44,964 nucleotides of DNA, from the NCBI GenBank assembly GCA_035499655.1, contig DATJYL010000115.1, forward strand, positions 1 to 44,964, in the 5' to 3' direction. A model generated the notes under the pieces. The model had not been told where the DNA came from and did not search any database. It saw nothing but the letters and a program-made list of their open reading frames with translations. This document shows, one piece after another, positions 17,674-25,888 of this stretch. The translations under genes and the position numbers were made by a program. Source of the DNA: Pirellulales bacterium (GTDB taxonomy: Bacteria > Planctomycetota > Planctomycetia > Pirellulales > JADZDJ01). Positions within the stretch are counted from its first letter, which is position 1, and each line of letters opens with the position of its first letter.

Positions 17674-18159
17674 CTATTTGTCGCCGTATTGCCACTGCCG
17701 CAGCGCCTCATAAGCGGCTATGGCCACGCTATTGGATAAATTTAGGCTGCGCACTTGCTCGCGGATGGGGATGCGGAGGGTTCGATCGCGGTGGGCATCC
17801 AACAGCGAGCGTGGCAGGCCGTACGCTTCGCCTCCAAAAACCAAGATATCGCCGCGCTCGAACTTCACGTCCGTGTAAATTTGCGTCGCCGTTTTGGTGA
17901 ACAGCCACGGTTGCCTGCCGGGCAGTTCGACCGCCAAGCGCGTCAGCAGGGCTGACCAATCGTCGACGATTTCCCATTCCAGGTGTTCCCAGTAATCCAG
18001 TCCGGCGCGCCGCAGATAATAATCGTCGATACGGAATCCCAAGGGCCGCACCAACCACAATTTAGCTCCCACGGCCACGCAGGTGCGCCCCACGCTGCCG
18101 GTGTTATACGGTATTTCCGGTTGATGCAGAACGATATTCAATACGGGCTCATATTTCAT
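17674..18159 (-). CDS. trmL: tRNA (cytidine/uridine-2'-O-)-methyltransferase TrmL, SPOUT family
   Basis: Methylates the ribose of the wobble nucleotide (position 34) in certain tRNA-Leu using S-adenosylmethionine. 161 residues, the normal size for TrmL. The start ATG at 18159 (MKYEPVLN) is chosen because the family begins with a strand like LNIVLHQPEIPYNTGSVGRT; the open frame continues about 1.1 kb upstream but only as the reverse of the GH88 gene. The SPOUT knot motifs are ILVFGGEAYGLPRSLL and IPIREQVRSLNLSNSVAIAAYE. It is divergent from the GH88 gene across 123 bases. Confidence 0.93.
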   Translation of the reverse strand: MKYEPVLNIVLHQPEIPYNTGSVGRTCVAVGAKLWLVRPLGFRIDDYYLRRAGLDYWEHLEWEIVDDWSALLTRLAVELPGRQPWLFTKTATQIYTDVKFERGDILVFGGEAYGLPRSLLDAHRDRTLRIPIREQVRSLNLSNSVAIAAYEALRQWQYGDK

Positions 18160-18282
18160 ATCCCGCGAATACCGCGCCGCCGCAGCCACGTCAAGTGTCC
18201 CTTGAACTCCGCGCTCTTGCATTCGCCGATGGCAAGATAGAAACTGGTATGGAAATTCCCCATCTCTTTCTAAGCACCGCCC

Positions 18283-19401
18283 ATGGCCGACGCCCGAATC
18301 ACCCGCTACACACAGGCCTTGCAATTTGCCGAACGGCAAGTGGCGGGGCTGGTGCAAAAGCATCCCGATTTCTTTCCCATTTATACGGTGCAGGGCAAGT
18401 GGCATCACGAGGGTGAATTGTGGACTGATTGGACGGGCGGCTTTTTGGCGGGCATGATGTGGCAATTTCATCGTCGCACCGGCAATCCGGAGTGGCGCCA
18501 ACGGGCGGAACATTATTCCAAGCTGCTGGAGCAGCGGCAGTTCGATCGCAAAGTGCATGATCTGGGCTTCATTTTCTTGAACACGTATTTGCCGTGGTAT
18601 CAACTGACGCACGATCCAAAATTGAATGAGGTGCTGATTCAGGCGGGCCGCACGTTGGCGATGCGGTTCATGGAAAAGGGGCAGTATTTGCAATCGTTTG
18701 TCGCGCCGGATTCGCTGTTCATCGACATCATGATGAACGTACCGATTATTTTTTATGCCGCCCAGGAAACCAGCGACACCAACCTGTTTCGCATCGCTAC
18801 GGCCCATTGCCGGACGACGCGAGATACCATTGTCCGGTCCGACGGTTCCACGGCCCACGAAGGGGTGTTCGATTTGCAAACCGGCAAGTTCCTGCGTCAA
18901 ACCACGCACCAGGGGTTGCGGGCCGACAGCGCCTGGGCCCGCGGCTTGGCGTGGTCGCTGTACGGCTACAGCAAAGTGTTCGCGCTGACCAGCAGCAGCG
19001 AGTTTCTGGAAGTGGCGCAGCGGAACGCCGATTACTGGCTGGGGCATTTGCCGGCCGACAAAGTTTCGTTCTGGGATTTCAACGCCGATTTGTCGCAGTC
19101 GCCGCCCTGGGGCGCCCAAAAAGAAACTTCCGCCAGCGCGATTGCCGCCAGCGGACTGTTGGATTTGGCCGGGCAAACCAAATCGCGCGAGCGGGCAACC
19201 GCTTACCGCGAAACCGCTCTGGCCATGCTCGATGCTTTGTGCCAGCCGCAGTATCTGGCCATCGATACTCCGAGATGGGAAGGCATTTTGAAACATGGGG
19301 TATATCACACTAAGAAAAACCTGGGAGTGGACGAATCGGTGATGTGGGGAGAGTTTTTCTTCGTCGAAGCACTAACGAAAGCGGTGCAGGCGAATTCATA
19401 G
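18283..19401 (+). CDS. unsaturated glucuronyl/galacturonyl hydrolase, glycoside hydrolase family 88
   Basis: Removes the 4,5-unsaturated uronic acid left by polysaccharide lyases through hydration of the double bond. 372 residues, as usual for the family, with no obvious signal peptide, so it is probably cytoplasmic. The two aspartates used by known GH88 enzymes appear to be D93 (in KVHDLGFIF) and D148 (in SLFIDIMMNVP). Further conserved blocks are LWTDWTGGFLAGMMW, SAWARGLAWSLYGY and the C-terminal GVDESVMWGEFFFVEAL. Together with the PL10 lyase it could complete pectin breakdown, although the two genes are 5 kb apart. A 6-bp stem (19401-19422) follows the stop but has no T-run. Confidence 0.92.
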   Translation: MADARITRYTQALQFAERQVAGLVQKHPDFFPIYTVQGKWHHEGELWTDWTGGFLAGMMWQFHRRTGNPEWRQRAEHYSKLLEQRQFDRKVHDLGFIFLNTYLPWYQLTHDPKLNEVLIQAGRTLAMRFMEKGQYLQSFVAPDSLFIDIMMNVPIIFYAAQETSDTNLFRIATAHCRTTRDTIVRSDGSTAHEGVFDLQTGKFLRQTTHQGLRADSAWARGLAWSLYGYSKVFALTSSSEFLEVAQRNADYWLGHLPADKVSFWDFNADLSQSPPWGAQKETSASAIAASGLLDLAGQTKSRERATAYRETALAMLDALCQPQYLAIDTPRWEGILKHGVYHTKKNLGVDESVMWGEFFFVEALTKAVQANS

Positions 19402-19500
19402 CCCGTGGGAACCTATACGGGCCCAAATTGTGGCTTTCCTTGGGCAAATGCGTTAAAATAATCGCACCCCAACTCCCAAATCACTCTTCTTGCAGGAATC

Positions 19501-20469
19501 ATGGCAATGGAATGGGAAGGCCAGCGAGAAAGTGAGAATGTCGAGGACGAGCGCGGCTCTTCGGGCGGCGGATTGTTCGGCACCAGCATGTTCGGCGGCA
19601 GTTTGCCGGGCGGACCGGTCGCGTTTCATGGCGGGCTGGGGTCGATCGTCGTCATCGTGATTTTGTGTGCCGTGTTCCACATCAACCCGCTGCAATTGCT
19701 GCAGCAGGCGCCGCAACAAGGTGGTCAGGGTGGTTTTCCTGGAGCGCCTGCTGGCCAGGGCGGCAATCCATTCGGTTTGCAGCAGGGCGGTGGACAAGGA
19801 GGCGGCGCTGCGGTCGATCCGGCCCAAGACAAGCTTGTCGATTTCGTGAAAGTGGTGCTGGCCGATACTGAAGACACCTGGACTGCCCAGTTCCAAAAAA
19901 TGGGCCGCGAGTATCGCAAACCCAAGCTCGTGCTATTTACCGGGCACATCGAATCCGCCTGCGGTTTTTCCAGCGCGGCGGTCGGGCCGTTTTACTGTCC
20001 GGAAGATGAAAAGGTTTATCTCGATCTAAGCTTCTTCGACGAACTGCAAAATCGCTTCCACTCGCCGGGCAACTTTGCCCAGGCCTACGTCATTGCCCAT
20101 GAAGTCGGGCACCACGTGCAGAAACTTTTGGGCATTACCGACAAGGTTGATGCAGCCCGCCGACGCGCCAGCGAAAAGGAGGCCAACGCCTTGTCCGTGC
20201 GATTGGAATTGCAGGCCGATTTTCTCGCCGGCGTGTGGGCCCATGACATTCAGCAAACCAAGCACGTGCTTGATCCGGGCGATATCGACAATGCCCTGCG
20301 TGCCGCCAGCGCCATTGGCGACGATCGCTTGCAGAAGCAAGCCCAGGGTTACGTCGTGCCCGATTCTTTCACTCACGGCACCAGCGCCCAGCGTGTGAAA
20401 TGGTTCAAAAAGGGGTTCGACACCGGAGACATCAACCAGGGGGACACGTTCAACACCGATGACCTGTGA
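19501..20469 (+). CDS. ypfJ: putative neutral zinc metallopeptidase (YpfJ/KPN_02809 family)
   Basis: 322 residues. The N-terminal 50 residues are rich in Gly and Ser, followed by one transmembrane helix (LGSIVVIVILCAVFHI) and a Gly/Gln-rich spacer (about 75-115). The zinc motif HEVGHHVQ is at residues 200-207, and the second block ELQADFLAGVWAHD provides the third ligand candidate. SGFSSAAVGPFYCP-type sequence (SACGFSSAAVGPFYC) is typical of the family. The domain most likely faces the periplasm. The substrate is unknown. Possible promoter boxes lie just upstream (TAAAAT near 19454), without certainty. Confidence 0.88.
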   Translation: MAMEWEGQRESENVEDERGSSGGGLFGTSMFGGSLPGGPVAFHGGLGSIVVIVILCAVFHINPLQLLQQAPQQGGQGGFPGAPAGQGGNPFGLQQGGGQGGGAAVDPAQDKLVDFVKVVLADTEDTWTAQFQKMGREYRKPKLVLFTGHIESACGFSSAAVGPFYCPEDEKVYLDLSFFDELQNRFHSPGNFAQAYVIAHEVGHHVQKLLGITDKVDAARRRASEKEANALSVRLELQADFLAGVWAHDIQQTKHVLDPGDIDNALRAASAIGDDRLQKQAQGYVVPDSFTHGTSAQRVKWFKKGFDTGDINQGDTFNTDDL

Positions 20470-20792
20470 GTTGGTCTCAGCACCGCGAAACCTACCCGTT
20501 GAGGGATGCTGCCAGCAGCTTTATCAAGTTTTAAGTGCCCGCTAGAAACATGCTGCGCCACTTTCATTTACACATTGTGCCAGCAGTGAGCGCGGCAACG
20601 GCTCTTGCTCCATTTCAGACAATTTGATAGTTACCGTGCCCATCCGGGCAAGGCGAGAATTCAAACTTATCAATCGTCTGTCTCTTCTTACGGAATATTC
20701 CCGGCGTCCCGGGATGTTTATTCTCCTTCGTGGTTCTGCTTTGCCAACGAGCAAAGATCGGAACAACCTCCTCATTAATCGGAATGTGTCAC
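20470..20792. other. intergenic spacer before the LEPR-type protein
   Basis: 323 bases with no convincing gene. Short GC-rich inverted pairs occur, for example CCCGG...CCGGG around 20700-20715. No T-rich terminator and no clear promoter are visible. The spacer must contain the leader of the surface protein, since both flanking genes read in the plus direction. Confidence 0.4.
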
Positions 20793-22124
20793 ATGGACCG
20801 GACTCGCGGAAAACGGAAGTTTACAATCGAATCTTTAGAAAAACGCTGCATGCTGGACGGCAATGTCACCACCAGCTTCGCCAATGGCATCCTTACGATT
20901 ACAGGAGACAGCACTTCGAACGCGATTGCCATCACTACGCCTTCCGACGGAGTTCTCAAAATTACCGGATTGATGCAAGGCGGCGAACCCACTTTGATTA
21001 ACGGAGAGTCTGTCAAGCAAGGGCTGGGCGTCACGAGCATCGTCATCAACTTCAACGACGGCGATACCGGTGTCAATGTGGGAAACGACGTCGTCGTGAT
21101 CACAAATTTGTCGATAACCGGCTCGATTTCCATCACCACCGGCGATGGCGACGACTTCATCGGCATTGGAAACTTCGACAATTCGTCCGGCGAAGTGGAT
21201 AGTGCCGTCAATAGCTTGCAGGGAGCGGTCGATGTCGGCAAGGGCTTCACCATCAACATGCAAGGGGGCGAAAATACCCTGTCCGCCCAGGATGTCAGTT
21301 CGCAAACGTCCGGTGCAAACATGACGATTACCGGCGGCGACGGCGACGATACTGTCACGTTAAAAAACACTGCGATCATTCACGGCGTCGGTTTCAGCGA
21401 CATCGGCGATTCGTCGCTCAATTTCAACAACTTGACCACCAAAAACTTGGCGCTGACGCTCGGCATCGGCAACGACAGCGTGACGTTGCAAAACAGCACT
21501 GTGTCGGTGTCTGCGAATATCAACACCGGCTATGGAAACGATACCGTCAATCTCCAACAAGACGTTTTGGGGTCGCTTACTTCTTCCCTCGGACCTGGCG
21601 ACGATCAATTCACCGGCGACAATGTCACGATCAACGGCCCCACGACCATCGACGCCGGCAAGGGCAATGACACGGTCACGCTGAATACAGTTCAGGCAAG
21701 AGATTTGACCGTCTTGATGAACATCGGCGACGACCAAATGTCGCTCACCGACGTTACCGCCAAAAACGCGTTGCTCAATGGCGGCGACGGCGCCGATACC
21801 CTCACCGTAAGCGGCCTCACTGCCACTACGCTGACCATGAATGGCGGAAACGGAAACGATCAAATGAATTTGTCGGGCATGACCGTGGCCAACGGCGCCA
21901 ACTTAAATGCCGGCGCGGGTTCCGATACCATGTCGCTGGATGGTCTAAGCGCCTCCAAATTATCCGTCACGCTGGGCGTCGGCGCCGACTCGGTTTCCGT
22001 GGAGGACGTTTCCGTCACAGGGAAGGCCGCGTTCTTTGGCGGAGACGGCACCGACACCTACAACAATTTGGGCGGCGATACTTTCGGCACGCTCAGCCAA
22101 AAGCTGTTTGAAAACATTACCTAA
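20793..22124 (+). CDS. LEPR-motif exported protein built of beta-roll-like repeats
   Basis: 443 residues from ATG 20793; the frame is open further upstream but the export motif fixes the start. The N-terminus, basic and then FTIESLEKRCMLDGN, matches the planctomycete LEPR-type signal found at the start of large exported proteins. From about residue 185 to 435 some ten imperfect repeats of 21-25 residues occur, each with a glycine/aspartate turn: GDGDDTVTLKN, GIGNDSVTLQN, GYGNDTVNLQQ, GPGDDQFTGD, GKGNDTVTLN, GDGADTLTVS, GNGNDQMNLS and GAGSDTMSLD. The turns resemble RTX-type Ca2+-binding nonapeptides, so a right-handed beta-roll or beta-helix is likely. No catalytic domain is seen. It is probably a cell-surface or secreted structural protein. 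Confidence 0.78.
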   Translation: MDRTRGKRKFTIESLEKRCMLDGNVTTSFANGILTITGDSTSNAIAITTPSDGVLKITGLMQGGEPTLINGESVKQGLGVTSIVINFNDGDTGVNVGNDVVVITNLSITGSISITTGDGDDFIGIGNFDNSSGEVDSAVNSLQGAVDVGKGFTINMQGGENTLSAQDVSSQTSGANMTITGGDGDDTVTLKNTAIIHGVGFSDIGDSSLNFNNLTTKNLALTLGIGNDSVTLQNSTVSVSANINTGYGNDTVNLQQDVLGSLTSSLGPGDDQFTGDNVTINGPTTIDAGKGNDTVTLNTVQARDLTVLMNIGDDQMSLTDVTAKNALLNGGDGADTLTVSGLTATTLTMNGGNGNDQMNLSGMTVANGANLNAGAGSDTMSLDGLSASKLSVTLGVGADSVSVEDVSVTGKAAFFGGDGTDTYNNLGGDTFGTLSQKLFENIT

Positions 22125-22764
22125 GAGCAGCCGGTGGCCCGACGCCGTTGACCACTCGAAACATGGGGGCTTCGACGCCGGCGCCGATCCGAAATATCGG
22201 CTTGGACGCCAGCCAGCTCGGAACGACTTTTGTTCGGGGCGGCGGGCCAGTGAGCCGAGAAATCTCGGCAAGCCGGCGCGGGACGGCGCACAAACGTTGG
22301 CAAGTTTACGTTTGTTTTCGCCTGCGGCCGACCGCATTGTGAAATTAGGCAAGTGAATTTTCTCGACAAATTCACTTGCGGATGGTTGGCTTTTGTACAG
22401 GCCGCGCACAAAAGTACGGGGCCATGTCCAGGCGGAGAGGCAGACTTCCATCATGTCAGCCAGGTGTTGCCACGCCTGGGCTTGGATATGTGCATTCGAA
22501 TTGCCAAAGAGCGATGTCTTCCGGTTGAGGGAAGAAGATCGTCGGCAGTTTTAGCAGGTGCTGGCCCAAAACTCGAATGGATTATTGATTGTGGAAAATC
22601 CAAATGCCGAAGGATGGCTTTTCCAACAGGTACGGCCGGGCTATGTTCAAATTGTGGTAGGACAAATTTTAGGCGGCGCTTGCGCGAATCGCCATAAAAT
22701 GGAGCTTTTCCGGCAGGGTACGCACCGCCGGCTACCCATAACAGGCTGCATTGAGGACAGCGAA
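22125..22764. other. 640-base gene-free stretch with two hairpins
   Basis: No credible gene. It holds a 7-bp inverted repeat (GCCGAGA at 22254-22260 with TCTCGGC at 22263-22269) and a stronger 12-bp hairpin at 22349-22379, listed separately. Open frames here are short, lack family resemblance and have no ribosome-binding site. The stretch probably contains the 3' end of the surface-protein transcript and the promoter of the downstream regulator-like gene. Confidence 0.45.
22349..22379. repeat. perfect 12-bp inverted repeat with 7-base loop
   Basis: GCAAGTGAATTT (22349-22360), loop TCTCGAC, AAATTCACTTGC (22368-22379). The pairing is perfect. No T-run follows on either strand, so a classical intrinsic terminator is doubtful. 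It could be an RNA stem in the leader of the gene at 22765 or an operator. Confidence 0.6.
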
Positions 22765-24408
22765 ATGGCCAAAATCGAAGAAGTCGCATTTCCCCGACTC
22801 ACCAGTGCCGAAATTGCGCTGGTCAAACCATTGGCAACTCCGTGCGAGTACGCCGATGGCGAAATTATTTTTCGCGCCGGTCAAGCAGAAATCGATTTGT
22901 ACATTGTTGAATCGGGTGCAATCGAAATCCAAAATCCGACGGACAGCCATCGGCTGATCGTCGTTCACGAAGCGGGGCAATTTTCCGGCGACATCGACCT
23001 GCTGACCGGCCGCCCGGTGATTGTGACCGCCGTGGCCCGGGGCGCAACACGTGTGTTGCGCATTCCTCATCGCCATCTGCGGGCGCTTTTGAACCGGGTT
23101 CCCAGCTTCGGCGAGAAGTTGATTGTCGCGTTTACCCGGCGTCGAGAGCTGCTTTCTCAAATGGGCACGCTGGGGCTGCGTGTGGTTGGCGCCGGCCGAT
23201 GCCGCGACACCAATGCCGTTCGTGAGTTTTTGTATAAAAATTTCGTCCCGTTTACCTGGTTCGATCCGGAAACGGAAGACGGGCAGCGCGTATTTGCATC
23301 GCTGGGCTCACCCAAAAAAACACCGGTCATTGAATGCGGCAATGGACGTGTTCTGATTAATCCTTCGCTGCAAGAACTTGCCCGCGAGGCCGGCATTTGG
23401 AAACTTTGCCCCACGCAGGAAGTCGACCTGGCGATCGTTGGGGCAGGCCCGGCGGGAATTGCGGCCGGCGTGTATGCCTCGTCGGAAGGCCTGTCCACGT
23501 TAATGCTGGACCGGATGGGACCGGGCGGTCAGGCGGGCGGTTCGTCACGCATTGAAAACTTCATTGGCTTTCCGGCGGGGTTGAGCGGCGCGGACCTGGC
23601 CACGCGCGGCGTGTTGCAAATGCTAAAGTTTGGGGCGCGGATCGTTACGCCCGTTGAGGTCCAGCGGCTGGTTCCGGCTCGATCGGTCGACGATTGGCAC
23701 GTGCTGCAACTGGATTGCGGCGCGGAAATTCGCTGCCGGGTGTTGCTGCTGGCCTTGGGGGTTCGATGGCGGCAATTGGAAGCCACGGGAGCGGCCCGGT
23801 ATGCCGGCGCGGGTATTTATTACGCCTGCACGACGGTGGAAGCCGACCTTTACGACGGCACCGATGTCGCCGTGGTGGGCGGCGGCAACTCGGCCGGACA
23901 GGCCGTGATGTTCCTGGCGGAGTGCTGCCCTTCGCGGACGGTGCATTTACTGGTCCGCCGCCCGTTGGGCCCCGGCATGTCGGAGTATTTGTCGCAGCGG
24001 ATCCGAGCAACCCGCAATGTGATGATTCACGAAAAAACCGAAATTGAAGCGATTTATGGAAGCCGCAACATCGAAGAGATTGAACTGAAAAATAACGCCA
24101 CGAAGGAGCGGCGTCGCATTCCCTGCTCGGCGGTGTTCGTGTTTATCGGGGCGGAGCCGTCGGCTGAGTGGCTGCCGGCTGAAATTGCCCGCGATGCCAA
24201 TGGATATGTTCTGACCGGCACCGATGTTGTGCGTTCCGGATTATGGCCGCGCACGGACCGCGACCCTTGCCCCTTGGAAACTACGGTTCCGCGAGTGCTG
24301 GCGGCCGGCGACATCCGTTCGGGATCGACCAAACGAGTTGGATTTGCGGTTGGCGACGGCTCGCTGGCGGTGACCTGCGCCCATCGGCTGCTTTCGATCA
24401 GCCGTTAA
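22765..24408 (+). CDS. cyclic-nucleotide-binding domain fused to thioredoxin-reductase-like FAD oxidoreductase
   Basis: 547 residues from ATG 22765 (MAKIEE). Residues about 15-125 form a cNMP-binding (CRP/FNR sensor) fold with GEIIFRAGQAEIDLYIVESG and the GQFSGDIDLLTGRPV segment. Residues about 132-215 look like a glutaredoxin/thioredoxin fold without an active-site CxxC (NFVPFTWFDPET, KKTPVIECGNGRVL). The rest is a TrxR-like oxidoreductase with FAD motif GAGPAGIAAGVYASSEG and NAD motif VVGGGNSAGQAV. The redox CxxC of true thioredoxin reductases is replaced by YACTTVEA with one cysteine (C355). It may therefore sense or transfer hydride rather than reduce thioredoxin. The last 11 bases overlap the convergent gene downstream. 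Confidence 0.87.
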   Translation: MAKIEEVAFPRLTSAEIALVKPLATPCEYADGEIIFRAGQAEIDLYIVESGAIEIQNPTDSHRLIVVHEAGQFSGDIDLLTGRPVIVTAVARGATRVLRIPHRHLRALLNRVPSFGEKLIVAFTRRRELLSQMGTLGLRVVGAGRCRDTNAVREFLYKNFVPFTWFDPETEDGQRVFASLGSPKKTPVIECGNGRVLINPSLQELAREAGIWKLCPTQEVDLAIVGAGPAGIAAGVYASSEGLSTLMLDRMGPGGQAGGSSRIENFIGFPAGLSGADLATRGVLQMLKFGARIVTPVEVQRLVPARSVDDWHVLQLDCGAEIRCRVLLLALGVRWRQLEATGAARYAGAGIYYACTTVEADLYDGTDVAVVGGGNSAGQAVMFLAECCPSRTVHLLVRRPLGPGMSEYLSQRIRATRNVMIHEKTEIEAIYGSRNIEEIELKNNATKERRRIPCSAVFVFIGAEPSAEWLPAEIARDANGYVLTGTDVVRSGLWPRTDRDPCPLETTVPRVLAAGDIRSGSTKRVGFAVGDGSLAVTCAHRLLSISR

Positions 24409-25099
24409 ATGGGCGGCCGGCCGCCAATGCCACGAGGACAAGAAGCGGGACCAACAACACCCAGACGCCGAAACGGGCCGTCGCTGCCGCGGCCAGCACC
24501 GCTCCGACAAGAAAGGCGGCCCACAGCGCCGCCAGCAGAAATGCCCGGCGAAGATGCGTATCGCTGGGACGTTGCGCGTCTTTCAAGGGCGTCCGTTTCA
24601 GGGCCAGGGCGAGGTGGCTGCCAATTTTGTTGAGCGTGCCGGTGACGAACGTGAGGTTCACCGCTTCTGCACCCAAGTGAGAAAGCGTGGTGTTCATCAC
24701 CCCCATGGCAAAACTGAGTGTGGCGATGTTGGCCAAATGACTGAAGGACGCCAGCTGCGTGGTCCCGATGTTTACTGCCAACAAGGCTGCGACCAAGGCG
24801 AACTTCAGCCGCCGGGAACGGAGTGTGTCGGGATTGGTGAACAGCGTTCCCGCAAACACCCCGACCACAAACATGGCGATGGCCGTGAGTGTGGGTATAG
24901 CTCCGGAAAAATTGCCCTCTCCTGTGGCAATGCCGCTTTGCGTGGTATTTCCGCTCATGAACGACATGTAAGCGCCGTAACTGATAAAGCCATAGGCGTC
25001 AACATAGCCCGCAATCATGGCCAATAGCGCGGCAACCCACGGCCCGGAATTTGGCGAAGTCTCAGCCGAAGATTTCATTAATTCTTGGGTGATTGCCAT
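24398..25099 (-). CDS. YoaK/DUF1275 family membrane protein
   Basis: 233 residues with about six transmembrane helices. The first helix region has the family pattern GYVDAYGFISYGAYMSFMSGNTTQSG; later segments include NTTLSHLGAEAVNLTFVTGTLNKIGSHL. Family members are annotated as possible transporters or permeases without a known substrate. The start ATG 25099 lies 10 bases after the tetR stop, so the two are co-transcribed and the membrane protein is probably controlled by that regulator. The stop overlaps the end of the convergent TrxR-like gene by 11 bases. In-frame upstream codons would run into tetR. Confidence 0.86.
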   Translation of the reverse strand: MAITQELMKSSAETSPNSGPWVAALLAMIAGYVDAYGFISYGAYMSFMSGNTTQSGIATGEGNFSGAIPTLTAIAMFVVGVFAGTLFTNPDTLRSRRLKFALVAALLAVNIGTTQLASFSHLANIATLSFAMGVMNTTLSHLGAEAVNLTFVTGTLNKIGSHLALALKRTPLKDAQRPSDTHLRRAFLLAALWAAFLVGAVLAAAATARFGVWVLLVPLLVLVALAAGRPFNG

Positions 25100-25109
25100 A
25101 CGGACTGAC

Positions 25110-25685
25110 TCAAACGGCTGACGGCAGGTAGGCAGCGATGACGCTCTGGGCGATGCGGCGGGCGATATCAACGGCGGCGGGATTGCGACTGACGTGTTTG
25201 GTGACGTAGACGCCTTCCATGATCAGGCATAATTCTTGGGCCAAAGCGTGCGGGTCGGAGGCGCCGGCGTCGGCGGCGATTTGTTCGATCAAGGCTTCGA
25301 TGCTTTGCTTGCTGCGGGCCGCGGCCTGATGCGCCGGATCGTGCGGCAGCGGAAATTCGATGGCGGCGTTGACGAAAATGCAGCCGGCGAAATCGTCAGC
25401 GGCGGTGAGAAAATCGACCACATCGAACAGCGCCATGAGTTGAGTTGGGCCCTTGTCGGCCGTGCGCTGGTGGACCATGTCGCGAAAAGTTTGTTGCAAC
25501 CATTGATCCTGGTCGTCCAAGGCCGCCAGCATCAGATCTTCCTTGCAATCGAAATGCTTGTAGAAGGCCGTTTTGCTGATGCCGACATCGGACAGAATTT
25601 GATCGATGCCGACGTTCCGAAAGCCGTCGCGATAAAACCGTTTTCGGGCCGCATCAATGAGATTTTGGCGAGTGGCTGTAGGCAT
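25110..25685 (-). CDS. TetR/AcrR family transcriptional repressor
   Basis: 191 residues. The N-terminal helix-turn-helix is typical (FRNVGIDQILSDVGISKTAFYKHF, of which the recognition helix is ISKTAFYKHF). The C-terminal ligand-binding domain includes DFAGCIFVNAAIEF, found in TetR members that respond to small organic or electrophilic compounds. It is 10 bases upstream of the YoaK-like gene and divergent from the mddA-like gene. The 200 bases between start codons contain two 17-base direct repeats likely to be its operator, so it may control itself and both neighbours. Confidence 0.92.
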   Translation of the reverse strand: MPTATRQNLIDAARKRFYRDGFRNVGIDQILSDVGISKTAFYKHFDCKEDLMLAALDDQDQWLQQTFRDMVHQRTADKGPTQLMALFDVVDFLTAADDFAGCIFVNAAIEFPLPHDPAHQAAARSKQSIEALIEQIAADAGASDPHALAQELCLIMEGVYVTKHVSRNPAAVDIARRIAQSVIAAYLPSAV

Positions 25686-25740
25686 GGGGCTGTTTTGGAA
25701 TGAGAAGCGAAGTGCGAAAAGAGAATCGAGGGGGCCGGAA

Positions 25741-25780
25741 GTGTACTAGCAGTCAACCAAAAGGTGTACTAGAAGTCAAC
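25741..25780. promoter_or_regulatory. tandem 17-base direct repeats, probable TetR operator
   Basis: GTGTACTAGCAGTCAAC at 25741-25757 and GTGTACTAGAAGTCAAC at 25764-25780 differ at one base and are 23 bases apart, about two helical turns. They sit 55-95 bases upstream of the tetR start and 110-150 bases upstream of the divergent methyltransferase gene. On the minus strand each repeat begins with GTTGACT, so they overlap possible -35 boxes. The role as operator is inferred from position. Confidence 0.6.
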
Positions 25781-25888
25781 TTTGCAATTTCAAGGTTCAG
25801 GACAATACTTACCGGTGGTTGAGGGAGCCGGGCGGCCGGACGGCAGGATTGCGGCAAATCAAATTGTTTTTTGATGGGGAGTAGCCAG

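Noticed and set aside
18160-19308. A 544-codon open frame on the minus strand that includes trmL
   Set aside because: Only its last 161 codons match TrmL. The rest is antisense to the GH88 gene, rich in Arg, Gln and His, with no family resemblance.
19401-19422. Stem GCCCGT/ACGGGC after the GH88 stop as a terminator
   Set aside because: Six base pairs, a 10-base loop and no T-run are too weak for an intrinsic terminator.
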